Virus record (IMG/VR): IMGVR_UViG_3300004163_000006
Location: 1-28,496 of that record
DNA from: a virus
Strand: one strand, 5' to 3'
DNA: 28,496 nucleotides
The notes beneath the pieces are model-generated. The model saw only the letters and a program-made list of their open reading frames with translations, was not told where the DNA came from and searched no databases. Both the position numbers and the translations under genes were made by a program. Positions 15,765 to 22,929 of this stretch are shown piece by piece (the stretch's first letter is position 1; each line of letters begins with the position of its first letter).

Positions 15765-16219
15765 GCCCGAGCCTCATAGCGGTAGGTGATATTCGCGCCA
15801 TCGGTCTCTGACAGAGAGCACTTGTACTGAATCAGAAGTGACCGCTCGTAGGGGATGTCTTGATCAAGAACCGACGACGTCGTGCCAGAGACGATCTGCC
15901 CGACCGCAACATAGGTGTACGTCGACGTGCTGGCTACAAGGCTGTTGAAGATTTCATCACCATCGCGGACGATGCGAAGGTGCATATCCTTCGCCACGCC
16001 ATTGGCGTTGTAGACAGCTGCCACCTTGAGAGACCCTGCCCCAGTTGCCCAGAGGATGTTCTTCCAGGAGTCCGCTACACATACCCCCGAGGCCGTCGAT
16101 GCGCGGGGGCTGTGCACGCCACTACCACTGATCGGCCCAGAGAAACCGTGCGGAAGATTCGTTACGCGGCGTTCACGCGAGCCGACGCGGCCAAACCCCG
16201 CAAGCGTCCCGCGGTTCAT
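15761..16219 (-). CDS. Beta-rich structural protein, unknown function
   Basis: 152 residues with a basic, glycine-rich N-terminus (TLAGFGRVGSRERRVTNLP) and a beta-rich body (KNILWATGAGSLKVAAVYNA; DMHLRIVRDGDEIFNSLVAS; RSLLIQYKCSLSETDGANIT). It is linked to neighbours on both sides by overlapping stop/start codons. Style and place next to the preceding small beta protein suggest a tail or fibre-associated virion protein. There is no signal peptide, membrane helix or catalytic signature, and no family was identified. Confidence 0.72.
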   Translation of the reverse strand: MNRGTLAGFGRVGSRERRVTNLPHGFSGPISGSGVHSPRASTASGVCVADSWKNILWATGAGSLKVAAVYNANGVAKDMHLRIVRDGDEIFNSLVASTSTYTYVAVGQIVSGTTSSVLDQDIPYERSLLIQYKCSLSETDGANITYRYEARA

Positions 16220-16602
16220 CAGAAGTCTCCACCCGAGACGAACACCTCAAATCCTTCTGCGTTGTGGGTAGAGAAACCGACCTGCCATCCGGCGGCCAGG
16301 ATCTCTCCCACCTCATCGTCAAGTGCATAGAAGGCAGGGGTGGAGGCCGATGGCGTGATCGCGCTGACAGCGTACTCACGCCACAACTTCCATGCACCGG
16401 CGCCGTTCTTCTTGAACGCCCGGACCAGGCCGGCGATCGTGGTCCCGTTGGCATGAATTTCGATTCGTTCAACACGCGACCCCGACGCGCCAGACGTGAA
16501 CAGCGAAGTGATGGTGCCTGTCCCATCACGATTCGTGTTCGCCGCGCTGATGGTCGCCGACTCGCTGCGCGGAATCGATGCGAAGTTGGCTGAGTCAGAC
16601 AT
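16219..16602 (-). CDS. Small beta-rich structural protein, unknown function
   Basis: 127 residues beginning MSDSANFASIPRSESATISA. The sequence is rich in Thr, Ser, Gly and alternating strands (SRVERIEIHANGTTIAGLVR; FYALDDEVGEILAAGWQVGF; EGFEVFVSGGDF), with no charged helices or enzyme motif. AGGAG lies nine bases before the ATG, which abuts the preceding TAA. Such jelly-roll-like small proteins next to fibre anchors are usually virion components, for example fibre or tail accessory proteins. The stop shares one base with the next gene. I recognise no named family. Confidence 0.72.
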   Translation of the reverse strand: MSDSANFASIPRSESATISAANTNRDGTGTITSLFTSGASGSRVERIEIHANGTTIAGLVRAFKKNGAGAWKLWREYAVSAITPSASTPAFYALDDEVGEILAAGWQVGFSTHNAEGFEVFVSGGDF

Positions 16603-16986
16603 TTACAGGACTCCTTGCACCAGCATCAACTGCTGGATGTAGCTCGATGAATTCGCGACGCTGGCTGCTGATGCTGCTGCCTCGCTGGCCTTGGTCGTTG
16701 CCGTCGTCGCTGCAGTGATAGCGGCAGACATCTCCTCGGACGTCGCGGCCACAACTGCAATTGGGTCTCCGTTTGCATCGAAGGCCAGCGACTTGCTGCT
16801 GCGACTCGCCTTATTGGGCAACAGGGCCAGCGCATCTCCTGTGGGCGCGCGCAGCGAGCACTGCAGCACGGCATACACGCCATCAAAGGCTGTGCCGACC
16901 GCTGCAAATTCGTTCTCGACAGGCTTGGATCGGTTGGCCGAACCCGGCACTACGTCGAAGGTCCAGGTGTAGAAGGGATTGCTCAT
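16603..16986 (-). CDS. Short tail-fibre-anchor-like protein
   Basis: 127 residues. The N-terminus (FYTWTFDVVPGSANRSKPVE) resembles the virion-anchor segment found at the start of podovirus tail fibres and spikes. It is followed by DGVYAVLQCSLRAPTGDALALLPNK, then an Ala/Thr/Ser-rich trimeric-coil-like stretch (about 80-112), and stops at QQLMLVQGVL. No receptor-binding domain follows. It is therefore either a stand-alone adaptor on which other fibre proteins dock or a shortened fibre. The start overlaps the nozzle stop (ATGA); the stop abuts the next ATG (TAAATG). Confidence 0.75.
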   Translation of the reverse strand: MSNPFYTWTFDVVPGSANRSKPVENEFAAVGTAFDGVYAVLQCSLRAPTGDALALLPNKASRSSKSLAFDANGDPIAVVAATSEEMSAAITAATTATTKASEAAASAASVANSSSYIQQLMLVQGVL

Positions 16987-18998
16987 CGCACGCTCCGCAG
17001 AAGCCGGTGATAGACGATCACAGAGTGCAGCTCATGCGGCAACTCGGTCTTGGACTCTCCGAAGACGGTGAGCGCGAAGTTCTGCCCAACGTCCAGGGTG
17101 CGCAGGTGCACGGTCTGCCCGGCCTGGCCATCCCACACACCGGTGTCCCAGTTCCCGATGTCCCAGAGCGTCGCAGGCGGTGGAGTCTCGACCGTGACCA
17201 CGCTGGTCTCCAGCTTTTCTGGGTCGCCGTAGTCGGCCTCAATGGCGTAGCTGATACGGCCGGCCGACTGGCCGGACACCTCGAGCTCCGACCTTGGCAC
17301 CTTCTTCCTTCGACCTGGCTTCTTCAGGTTCGAGTACGGCAGCTTGAGCCAATGGGAGACCGGCTCGCCATCAAACGACCGGCTCACATCGGCCTCGCGC
17401 ACATAGCCGTCATCACAGCCGACGAAGACCCGAGACAGGCCGTCCATCTCGCCCTCACAGGCCACGTTGACCTGGAATGGCAAGCTGCAGAACATCCAGG
17501 ACCAGCGCTTGCCCGGCGCGCCCACCAGCACACTGCCATCATTCAGGAACAGCCGGTACCGCCCGTAGCGGCTGCTGACCACGCTGGCGCGCGCCGTCAG
17601 GCTCGTGGCCTTGCGTCGAATGTGCTCGGTGATAGTCTGTGAGGTGAAATTCCCGAAGCTCTGCGTCGGCGTGAAGTCGCGCATGCCCGCGGCGTCCAGC
17701 GCCACGACGCGGCCGAGCACCTGGGCCGTGTAGGCCTGGCCACCGACTTTGCTGCTGAGCGTGTCGATCTGGAAGGTGGTCGCGTCGCCGTAGATCACCG
17801 CGGACTTATCCTTGGCCAGCACCATCAGCGCGCTTTCGTCCTTCTGCCCGGCCACCGACACCAGGTCAGTGACGGTATCGCCCATCGCCAGTTCAGCAGA
17901 GCCGGTGATCACGTTCCACGCGTAGGGGTCTTGGATGCTCGATCGCTGTACCGAGACGCCGAAGGCGGCCCACAGGTACTGCTTGTGAAGTTCAATGGTG
18001 CTCGGCTTCACCGGCATGCTGACGGGGATCGGCACCAGCACGGTACCGTCGAACTCGATCAGGTCATTGACGCCATCGGCGCCATACAGCCGCATGGTCA
18101 GGCCGCCGGAGAAGTTGTAGGGCTTCAGCACCCACCGCCCGCCCGGGGCCAGCACGATCTGGCTCTGCGCGCCGGACAGGTCCAGCGTGCCGCCACCGGT
18201 CAATGCGCCGGCCGTGAAAGCGCCCGAGGCGCCCGAGATGATCAGCCATCCGCTGGCCTTGTTGCCTACCGTCCAGTCCCCGGCCTGCGCAACCACGCGC
18301 CGAACGGTCGCGGTGACGCCGCCCTTGGTGATGACGGCGCCCTCGACTGGCGCCACCGTGCCGTTTGTGAAAGCCACACGCTGCAGCAGCGGCACTTCCA
18401 CCCAGCCGGCATTCGTGGCCTTGTAGACCTTCTGGCTGCTGACGTCGAAGTCACGCCAGGCGTACAGCACGCCGTAGAGAATCGCCGCACCGCGCACCGG
18501 TGTGCCATCCAGGCCTGGCACCTTGCCGATCTCCGTGCGCAAGTAGTCCTCGGCCGCCGCGGCCATGTCGTTGAACTCGAGCGCCATCACCGCCGGCTCG
18601 GTCAGCGCCACGCCCTTGTAGATCCCACCGACCGTGAGCGTGTCGCCCGAGGCAAACGCACCGGTGACGCGAACGACAGCCAGGTGCGTCTCGGTCGCAT
18701 AGACCACCGTGGCCGATGCGCCGCTGGGCGCTCCGATGACCGTATTGCCTGCCACCATGGCACCGAACGTACCCTGGGCGCCCAGCAGCGTGACTTCGAC
18801 ATCGCTGGGCCTGGTGCGGCCGTCGTAGCGGAGATACCCCCCCACGCGCGCATAGCCGCCGCCCACCTTGGGCTCGTAGTTCTCGGACCCGATGACGCCG
18901 CCGGGGTTCTGGCTGAGGACGGGCGTCTCGGTGTCAAGCCCACCGCCCAGGGCGATCGGGTATGGCGCGTCAGCATTGGCCGGGAAGTCGTCGACCAT
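16983..18998 (-). CDS. Tail nozzle / tail tube protein
   Basis: 671 residues from the ATG at 18998 (TGATG junction); a GTG one codon upstream is possible. The N-terminus (GGLDTETPVLSQNPGGVIGS, followed by EPKVGGGYARVGGYLRYDGR) matches the start of large podovirus nozzle/stabilisation proteins. The body is beta-strand rich with Gly/Asp turns, consistent with the beta-propeller-like fold of nozzle proteins, and contains VTDLVSVAGQKDESALMVLA and WNVITG-type blades. The C-terminus is basic (VIVYHRLLRSVR). It follows the adaptor gene and would form the distal tube that contacts fibres. The stop overlaps the next start by four bases. Confidence 0.85.
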   Translation of the reverse strand: MVDDFPANADAPYPIALGGGLDTETPVLSQNPGGVIGSENYEPKVGGGYARVGGYLRYDGRTRPSDVEVTLLGAQGTFGAMVAGNTVIGAPSGASATVVYATETHLAVVRVTGAFASGDTLTVGGIYKGVALTEPAVMALEFNDMAAAAEDYLRTEIGKVPGLDGTPVRGAAILYGVLYAWRDFDVSSQKVYKATNAGWVEVPLLQRVAFTNGTVAPVEGAVITKGGVTATVRRVVAQAGDWTVGNKASGWLIISGASGAFTAGALTGGGTLDLSGAQSQIVLAPGGRWVLKPYNFSGGLTMRLYGADGVNDLIEFDGTVLVPIPVSMPVKPSTIELHKQYLWAAFGVSVQRSSIQDPYAWNVITGSAELAMGDTVTDLVSVAGQKDESALMVLAKDKSAVIYGDATTFQIDTLSSKVGGQAYTAQVLGRVVALDAAGMRDFTPTQSFGNFTSQTITEHIRRKATSLTARASVVSSRYGRYRLFLNDGSVLVGAPGKRWSWMFCSLPFQVNVACEGEMDGLSRVFVGCDDGYVREADVSRSFDGEPVSHWLKLPYSNLKKPGRRKKVPRSELEVSGQSAGRISYAIEADYGDPEKLETSVVTVETPPPATLWDIGNWDTGVWDGQAGQTVHLRTLDVGQNFALTVFGESKTELPHELHSVIVYHRLLRSVR

Positions 18999-19621
18999 CA
19001 CAGCAGCGGATCTCCCCAGGTCATCGACGGAAGATCATCAGCCGCCAGGCGCTTCACCACGCCGTATTCAGCAGCACCGCGCTTGTACGCCACGCCTGCC
19101 TCGTCGAAGCCGGCATAGAGCATCAGCGCGCGCCAGACGATGGCCATGTGATGCTCTTCGAACAACGGTGGAATGTCGGTGTCCTGCGTCGGACGGACCG
19201 GCCGCTTGTACCGCTCCACCGTCACCACCGTATCGGCAGCAACGATGGCGCTGAGCGCGACCGAGCGGTCAGGCCGGATGCTCCACGCTGAAGGATTGCC
19301 GTCCTGGATCACCGGGTAGAGATCGCGGAACTCGTCCCACGGGTAATAGGTCAGTTCCGTTGTTCCGATCTTGGCGGTGTCCTTCTCATAGCGTTTGTGC
19401 GCCAGAGACTGGGCCAGGATGCTGGTCCCTGCGGTGAAGGTGAGCGGCGCCTGTTCCCACATGCTGGGCCAGTTGCGAAGGCCGCAGACCTCCAGCCAGG
19501 CGTCATCGATCCAGTTGACGAAGTTCCGTGCGTCGCCCGACTGGTTCAGCGTGGAACCCAGCTTCAATCCGCTCGCGCCAGATTCGAAGATCAGGCGCTG
19601 GACCAGCTCCAGCCGGTTCAT
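18998..19621 (-). CDS. Head-tail adaptor protein (podovirus connector)
   Basis: 207 residues. It is predicted to attach below the portal and form the interface to the nozzle. The N-terminal MNRLELVQRLIFESGASG with a following DDAWLEVCGLRNWPSMWEQ and the C-terminal helical VWRALMLYAGFDEAGVAYKR match the usual pattern of phage adaptor proteins (gp4/gp6/gp15-type). The central beta-rich part (LTYYPWDEFRDLYPV; DTVVTVERYKRP) also fits. Its size and order (adaptor then large nozzle) agree. Start and stop both sit in TGATG junctions, indicating coupled translation with both neighbours. Confidence 0.82.
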   Translation of the reverse strand: MNRLELVQRLIFESGASGLKLGSTLNQSGDARNFVNWIDDAWLEVCGLRNWPSMWEQAPLTFTAGTSILAQSLAHKRYEKDTAKIGTTELTYYPWDEFRDLYPVIQDGNPSAWSIRPDRSVALSAIVAADTVVTVERYKRPVRPTQDTDIPPLFEEHHMAIVWRALMLYAGFDEAGVAYKRGAAEYGVVKRLAADDLPSMTWGDPLL

Positions 19622-20097
19622 CAGCAGCCTTCACGGCGCATGCGGTTCAGCCACTTCATGCCCGCCGGGTTGTCGTCCCTGAGGATCTCGATGTGATAGG
19701 CCGGCAGGTTCTTGTTCTTGATGCGCTGGCCCTCGTCGAGCTCGGGGTCATGCAGTTTCTCGACGGAGAAGCTCGTGGTCGACGCGCGCACCAGGCGCTC
19801 GAGGTGCGTGCGGCGCACCACCAGCGGCACATTACGGGGCAGCCAGCGCTGATGGCCGTTCACGCCCACCGGCACCACGGGGCTTTCGCGCTCGTTGCTG
19901 GCCTCGGCAATCCGGATACCGACGCGCTCGTTCATGAACGCCTCGTACTCCAGGCTGTCGGCGAACTCGCGGAAGTTGTCGGGCACATGGATGGCATGCG
20001 CGCCCGGGGCCTCATCGGTCATGTCCATGAAGCCCTCCCAGCCGCCTTTATCCAGGCTCTCGGTACGGGCTTGCACGTTTGCTGATTGTCTCGCCAT
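19621..20097 (-). CDS. Conserved-looking phage head/neck protein, function unknown
   Basis: 158 residues from ATG at 20097 (GAGG eight to nine bases upstream); the longer in-frame start at 20154 lies before the cUUCGg hairpin and is rejected. The protein is mixed alpha/beta and highly charged. Notable segments are LEYEAFMNERVGIRI, SPVVPVGVNGHQRWLPRNVP and VRRTHLERLVRA, with a C-terminal AGMKWLNRMRREGC. No signal or membrane segment is present. The stop shares one base with the adaptor gene (TGATG). Position between capsid/decoration and adaptor genes suggests a virion or head-completion protein; no function is known to me. Confidence 0.72.
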   Translation of the reverse strand: MARQSANVQARTESLDKGGWEGFMDMTDEAPGAHAIHVPDNFREFADSLEYEAFMNERVGIRIAEASNERESPVVPVGVNGHQRWLPRNVPLVVRRTHLERLVRASTTSFSVEKLHDPELDEGQRIKNKNLPAYHIEILRDDNPAGMKWLNRMRREGC

Positions 20098-20123
20098 GGT
20101 GGAATCCTCGAAGTTGAAAGGAA

Positions 20124-20145
20124 GGCCAGGGCCGAAGCCCCGGCC
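20124..20145 (-). terminator. Stem-loop with cUUCGg tetraloop between head genes
   Basis: The minus strand reads GGCCGGGGC, TTCG, GCCCTGGCC: nine pairs (one G-T wobble) closed by the very stable C(UUCG)G tetraloop, followed by TTCCTTTC. It lies 5 bases after the stop of the preceding gene. The stem plus a pyrimidine/T-rich tail resembles a leaky intrinsic terminator or mRNA-stabilising end. Confidence 0.55.
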
Positions 20146-20150
20146 ATGGA

Positions 20151-20594
20151 TCACAGCGCCACAGGGGTGCTGTAGTCGGGGCCGAAGTCCCCATATGCAC
20201 CAGTGACACCTGCAGCCGACAAATCGGTAGCGGCCGGCGTGAACGTGGCAGCCGCACCGGTGGTCACGCTGATGAAGCCGATCACCGTTTTGTCACTCGG
20301 GTTGGGGATCTCGGCGGCTTTGCGCTGGTCACCACTCGGGCTGGGCGTGACGACGCTGCCCTGGACCGTGGTCACAGTCCCCGCAGCGTCGATAGCCACA
20401 AAGAACACCGACCGCTGGCTATTGCCAAGCGCGGTGCCAGCGGAAAAGGCCAGGTTGTCCGTGGCCGCCTTGTAGTAGGCGCGGCCTCCGATGACATAGC
20501 TGAAGGCGTTGGTGATCTTGAACGTGTTGGCGTTCGTCCCCTCGGCGATGCCGGGGGCACCGAGGGAATAGTTGTCGCGATACTTGGTCAGCAT
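20151..20594 (-). CDS. Head-associated protein, possibly capsid decoration
   Basis: 147 residues from ATG at 20594, which has AGGAG seven bases upstream; an in-frame extension to 20645 would run through the upstream hairpin and is rejected. The product is rich in Ala, Thr, Ser and Gly with alternating strands (FKITNAFSYVIGGRAYYK; SVFFVAIDAAGTVTTVQGSV; VIGFISVTTGAAATFTPAAT) and ends in GDFGPDYSTPVAL. This beta-rich composition, its own strong ribosome site and its position right after the major capsid gene suggest an abundant virion protein such as a decoration or head-fibre protein. No diagnostic family motif was recognised. Confidence 0.75.
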   Translation of the reverse strand: MLTKYRDNYSLGAPGIAEGTNANTFKITNAFSYVIGGRAYYKAATDNLAFSAGTALGNSQRSVFFVAIDAAGTVTTVQGSVVTPSPSGDQRKAAEIPNPSDKTVIGFISVTTGAAATFTPAATDLSAAGVTGAYGDFGPDYSTPVAL

Positions 20595-20621
20595 TGAAAA
20601 CTCCTGAATTTGGAAGCATGT

Positions 20622-20644
20622 TGGGGGAGCACTTGGCTCCCCCA
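20622..20644 (-). terminator. Perfect 9-bp stem-loop after the major capsid gene
   Basis: The minus strand reads TGGGGGAGC, loop CAAGT, GCTCCCCCA: nine perfect pairs starting 10 bases after the capsid TAA. There is no following T-run, so it is not a standard intrinsic terminator. It may protect the 3' end of capsid mRNA or act as a weak attenuator that sets the capsid:downstream ratio. Confidence 0.5.
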
Positions 20645-20654
20645 TGTGGGCGCG

Positions 20655-21719
20655 TTAGCCGATCAGCGCGCTGCAGGCCACCTCAGCAACCGCCATGTGG
20701 AAGTTGTTGAGGATCACGGCCGCGCTCCAGCACTTCATGCCCATCTCGCCGCGCTGGCCGAGGATGTCGCCCTTGACCTTTTCGCCGGCGGCCTTGTAGC
20801 CGATGTCCATGGCGTTCTTGCCGCGGAAAGCCACCGAGCCCAGGGCCTCGCCGCCCATGATCACGATCGGGTAGACGTCGGCATTGCCGGCGCCACCGGC
20901 ATTCGGGATGCCGCTGGTCAGGATCGTGTTGGCGGCCGCGGTGGTGCCCGCGGTCAGGTACGGCGTGAAGTGCGGCGACTGGATGAACCGCACCTTGCCC
21001 AGCGAACCGACCTCATCCGGATCGATCATGTCGGCAGAACCACCGGGGTAGTCCTTAGCCTTCACGAAGTTGGGCATCGACTCGAGGTCGTAGCGCAGGT
21101 TCGGATGGGTGAAGCCGACGTAGCAGCTGTCGATCGCGCGGGTCTCGAAGCCCGGGCTGGCCTTGAGCGACTCGGTGAGCAGCTCGGCCATGTTGTTTTC
21201 CAGGCCGCGGGTGATGTTGGCGATCAGCGTGGCCGAGACCTTGGCATTGACCAGCGAACGCGAAGCCACGCCGGCGGCGTAGTACACGTTCGTGCAAGCC
21301 TTGGCCTGTCCCCACTTGATCATTTCCAGCAGCAGGCCCGCGCGCTGACCTGCGATCTTCTTGATCTCGCTGGGAACGTCGTCCTCGTGGATGTCCTCGG
21401 TGCGGTCAGTCCAGCGGTAGATGAAAGCGAACTGCTCCATCGTCACCGGGATGTCCTGCGGCGTGATGCTCTCGGCGGTGGGCTGTTCGCCTTCGCTGAT
21501 GCGGTGCGCGCCGACCTGGACGTCCCAGGTGTTCGGGCTGTTCACCGTTGCGCCCTTGGGCAGCCAGCGGCGGAAGATCATCTGCAAGCCCGAGTTCATC
21601 GGCATGGGCTGGTTCTTGCAGTACTTGCCCAGCTTTTCCTTCGGCACAACGTGCTTCAGGATCGCGCCCTTGACGATGCCAACGCGCATCGTCGTGTTCG
21701 AGAGATTGTTGTCAGCCAT
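20655..21719 (-). CDS. Major capsid protein, N4-gp56 type
   Basis: 354 residues. It builds the icosahedral shell (HK97-fold family inferred). Recognition is from the N-terminal pattern of N4-gp56-type capsid proteins: LSNTTMRVGIVKGAILKHVV, then RWLPKGATVNSP, then an EGEQPTAESITPQDI segment leading to MEQFAFIYRWTDRTED, plus a C-terminal MGGEALGSVAF and NFHMAVAEVACS. Length and position after the scaffold agree. The start has a strong AGGAG six to seven bases upstream, but this is enclosed in a hairpin (21720-21748). No lysine/asparagine crosslink motif is assignable by eye. A stem-loop follows the stop. Confidence 0.92.
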   Translation of the reverse strand: MADNNLSNTTMRVGIVKGAILKHVVPKEKLGKYCKNQPMPMNSGLQMIFRRWLPKGATVNSPNTWDVQVGAHRISEGEQPTAESITPQDIPVTMEQFAFIYRWTDRTEDIHEDDVPSEIKKIAGQRAGLLLEMIKWGQAKACTNVYYAAGVASRSLVNAKVSATLIANITRGLENNMAELLTESLKASPGFETRAIDSCYVGFTHPNLRYDLESMPNFVKAKDYPGGSADMIDPDEVGSLGKVRFIQSPHFTPYLTAGTTAAANTILTSGIPNAGGAGNADVYPIVIMGGEALGSVAFRGKNAMDIGYKAAGEKVKGDILGQRGEMGMKCWSAAVILNNFHMAVAEVACSALIG

Positions 21720-21748
21720 GGCCGACTCCTGTTTTCAGCGAGCCGGCC
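21720..21748 (-). promoter_or_regulatory. RNA hairpin burying the major capsid gene ribosome-binding site
   Basis: On the minus strand the bases just before the capsid ATG can fold as GGCCGGCTC-g-CTG, loop AAAA, CAG-GAGTCGGCC. This gives twelve pairs with one G-T wobble and one bulged G. The whole Shine-Dalgarno sequence (AGGAG) lies in the right arm, and the stem ends at the base next to the ATG. The upstream scaffold gene stops 15 bases before the left arm, so a terminating ribosome could open the stem. Folding is inferred by eye from base pairing; no energy was computed. Confidence 0.6.
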
Positions 21749-21762
21749 CCTCGATCGTCAGA

Positions 21763-22641
21763 TCATGTGGAGAAGCCGATGCTCATGCCGTCGTCCTCAG
21801 TGCCGGGCGGGGCCTTGGCAGGCTGGCGGGCGCCGCCGTGAGGCTGGACACCTGCGGCCATGCGCGTCTGGCGCACCTGGGCTGTGGACTGGGCGGTTTG
21901 TGTTTGCTGGCGGTGCGCCTTGAAGCCATCCAGAACCTCGGACAGTTGCTTGGCCGTGTTGGCCTTGGCGAACTTCGCGCCCATCTCAGGGTTCGAAGCG
22001 AGCCAGAGCTTTGCGTCCGTGCTTTCCAGCGTTTCAAACCAGCCCGGGTGGGCCAGGTCGAGCGCCTCGAAGTGCGCAGCTGTGACCGGATCGACGTCCG
22101 GTTGGTGGGCTGGCGCTTGCACGGCCGGCGCCGGTGTGGGCGCTGCAGCCTGCTGTTCGGGTTTGGGCGGGATCAACGCTGCGAGTTCCTCCAGCGCGTC
22201 CATTACCTCGGGCATGTCGGCTCCCAGGGATTCCCTGGCCTGCTCCAGCTTCGACTTCACCGGCGGCGCCGGCGGCGTAGCTGCTGCTCCTGTCTGTGCT
22301 GCGGACTTGTCCAGTTGGCTCTGAAGCGAGCGAACGTGACCATCGAGGCGACGGTTCATCTGAGTGACCGTGGCGAGCTCAGTCTTCAGCGTCGGGACTT
22401 CAGCGAGCAAGTTCCTGACTGCTTCTGGTAGCGCAGCGAACGGGTCGACCTGCGGCTCGGCGCCTGAACTCTGATCAGCGGCCGGCTGCGGCTCCTTCAC
22501 CTGCTGGCCGGCAGGATTGGATGCGGCGCCTTGCGGCTGGGCCTGCGAATCGGTTTTGTCTCCCGACTGGCTGGCCTTATCAGAATTGAAGCCAGCGAGC
22601 ATGTCTGCATCGTCTGTTTCATTCGTCTGTGCGGTGTCCAT
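21763..22641 (-). CDS. Scaffold-like capsid assembly protein
   Basis: 292 residues. The composition is that of a scaffolding protein: an acidic, Gln/Ser/Pro-rich disordered N-terminus (to about 65), a coiled-coil segment at about 75-112 (LKTELATVTQMNRRLDGHVR), a Pro/Ala linker, a helical segment, and a C-terminus with basic stretches followed by acidic EDDGMSIGFST. Position directly before the major capsid gene fits the canonical portal-scaffold-capsid order. Scaffolds diverge quickly, so the call rests on order and composition. A Shine-Dalgarno sequence (GGAG) precedes the ATG. No protease domain is visible. Its ribosomes would terminate 15 bases before the hairpin that covers the capsid gene start. 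Confidence 0.75.
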   Translation of the reverse strand: MDTAQTNETDDADMLAGFNSDKASQSGDKTDSQAQPQGAASNPAGQQVKEPQPAADQSSGAEPQVDPFAALPEAVRNLLAEVPTLKTELATVTQMNRRLDGHVRSLQSQLDKSAAQTGAAATPPAPPVKSKLEQARESLGADMPEVMDALEELAALIPPKPEQQAAAPTPAPAVQAPAHQPDVDPVTAAHFEALDLAHPGWFETLESTDAKLWLASNPEMGAKFAKANTAKQLSEVLDGFKAHRQQTQTAQSTAQVRQTRMAAGVQPHGGARQPAKAPPGTEDDGMSIGFST

Positions 22642-22677
22642 TTTTCGCTCTCCGTCAAGTGGGTTGTGTGGGCGGCT

Positions 22678-22929
22678 TCAATCGCCGTCGTGGTGGAACT
22701 GCTGTTGGTTCTTTTCCTGCGCGGCCTTCGTCACCTCAGGCAGCGCCAGGTATTCCTTGAGCACGTTGATGCGCGAGCGCAGGCGTGCCGAGCCGAGGGG
22801 GCGCTCATCCAGGGCCGAGCTCTCCAGATCGTTGCGGGCGCGAGCCAGGTCCGCAAGGAGCTTGGCCTCGATCCGCTTCCAGACGTTGGTCTCGAAGTCG
22901 GTAAGCAGGAATGGGCCGAGCGTGCTCAT
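22678..22929 (-). CDS. Small helical protein downstream of portal
   Basis: 83 residues. It begins MSTLGPFLLTDFETNVWKRI and continues as charged amphipathic helices (LLADLARARNDLES; RLRSRINVLKEYLALPEV), ending in a polar QQQFHHDGD tail. No enzyme motif, signal or membrane segment is seen. The ATG overlaps the portal stop (ATGA), so it is probably translated in step with the portal. Small helical proteins often sit between portal and scaffold genes in podoviruses, and a portal or scaffold accessory role is plausible. The exact function is unknown. Confidence 0.75.
   Translation of the reverse strand: MSTLGPFLLTDFETNVWKRIEAKLLADLARARNDLESSALDERPLGSARLRSRINVLKEYLALPEVTKAAQEKNQQQFHHDGD

Noticed and set aside
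20622-20644. Standard intrinsic terminator ending the capsid transcript
   Set aside because: The stem is strong but no T-run follows, so a full terminator cannot be claimed; it is listed as a stem-loop with modest confidence.
20610-21923. Plus-strand open frame across the major capsid gene
   Set aside because: It is antisense to a confidently identified capsid gene and reads like a shadow (His/Arg/Val/Asp-rich).
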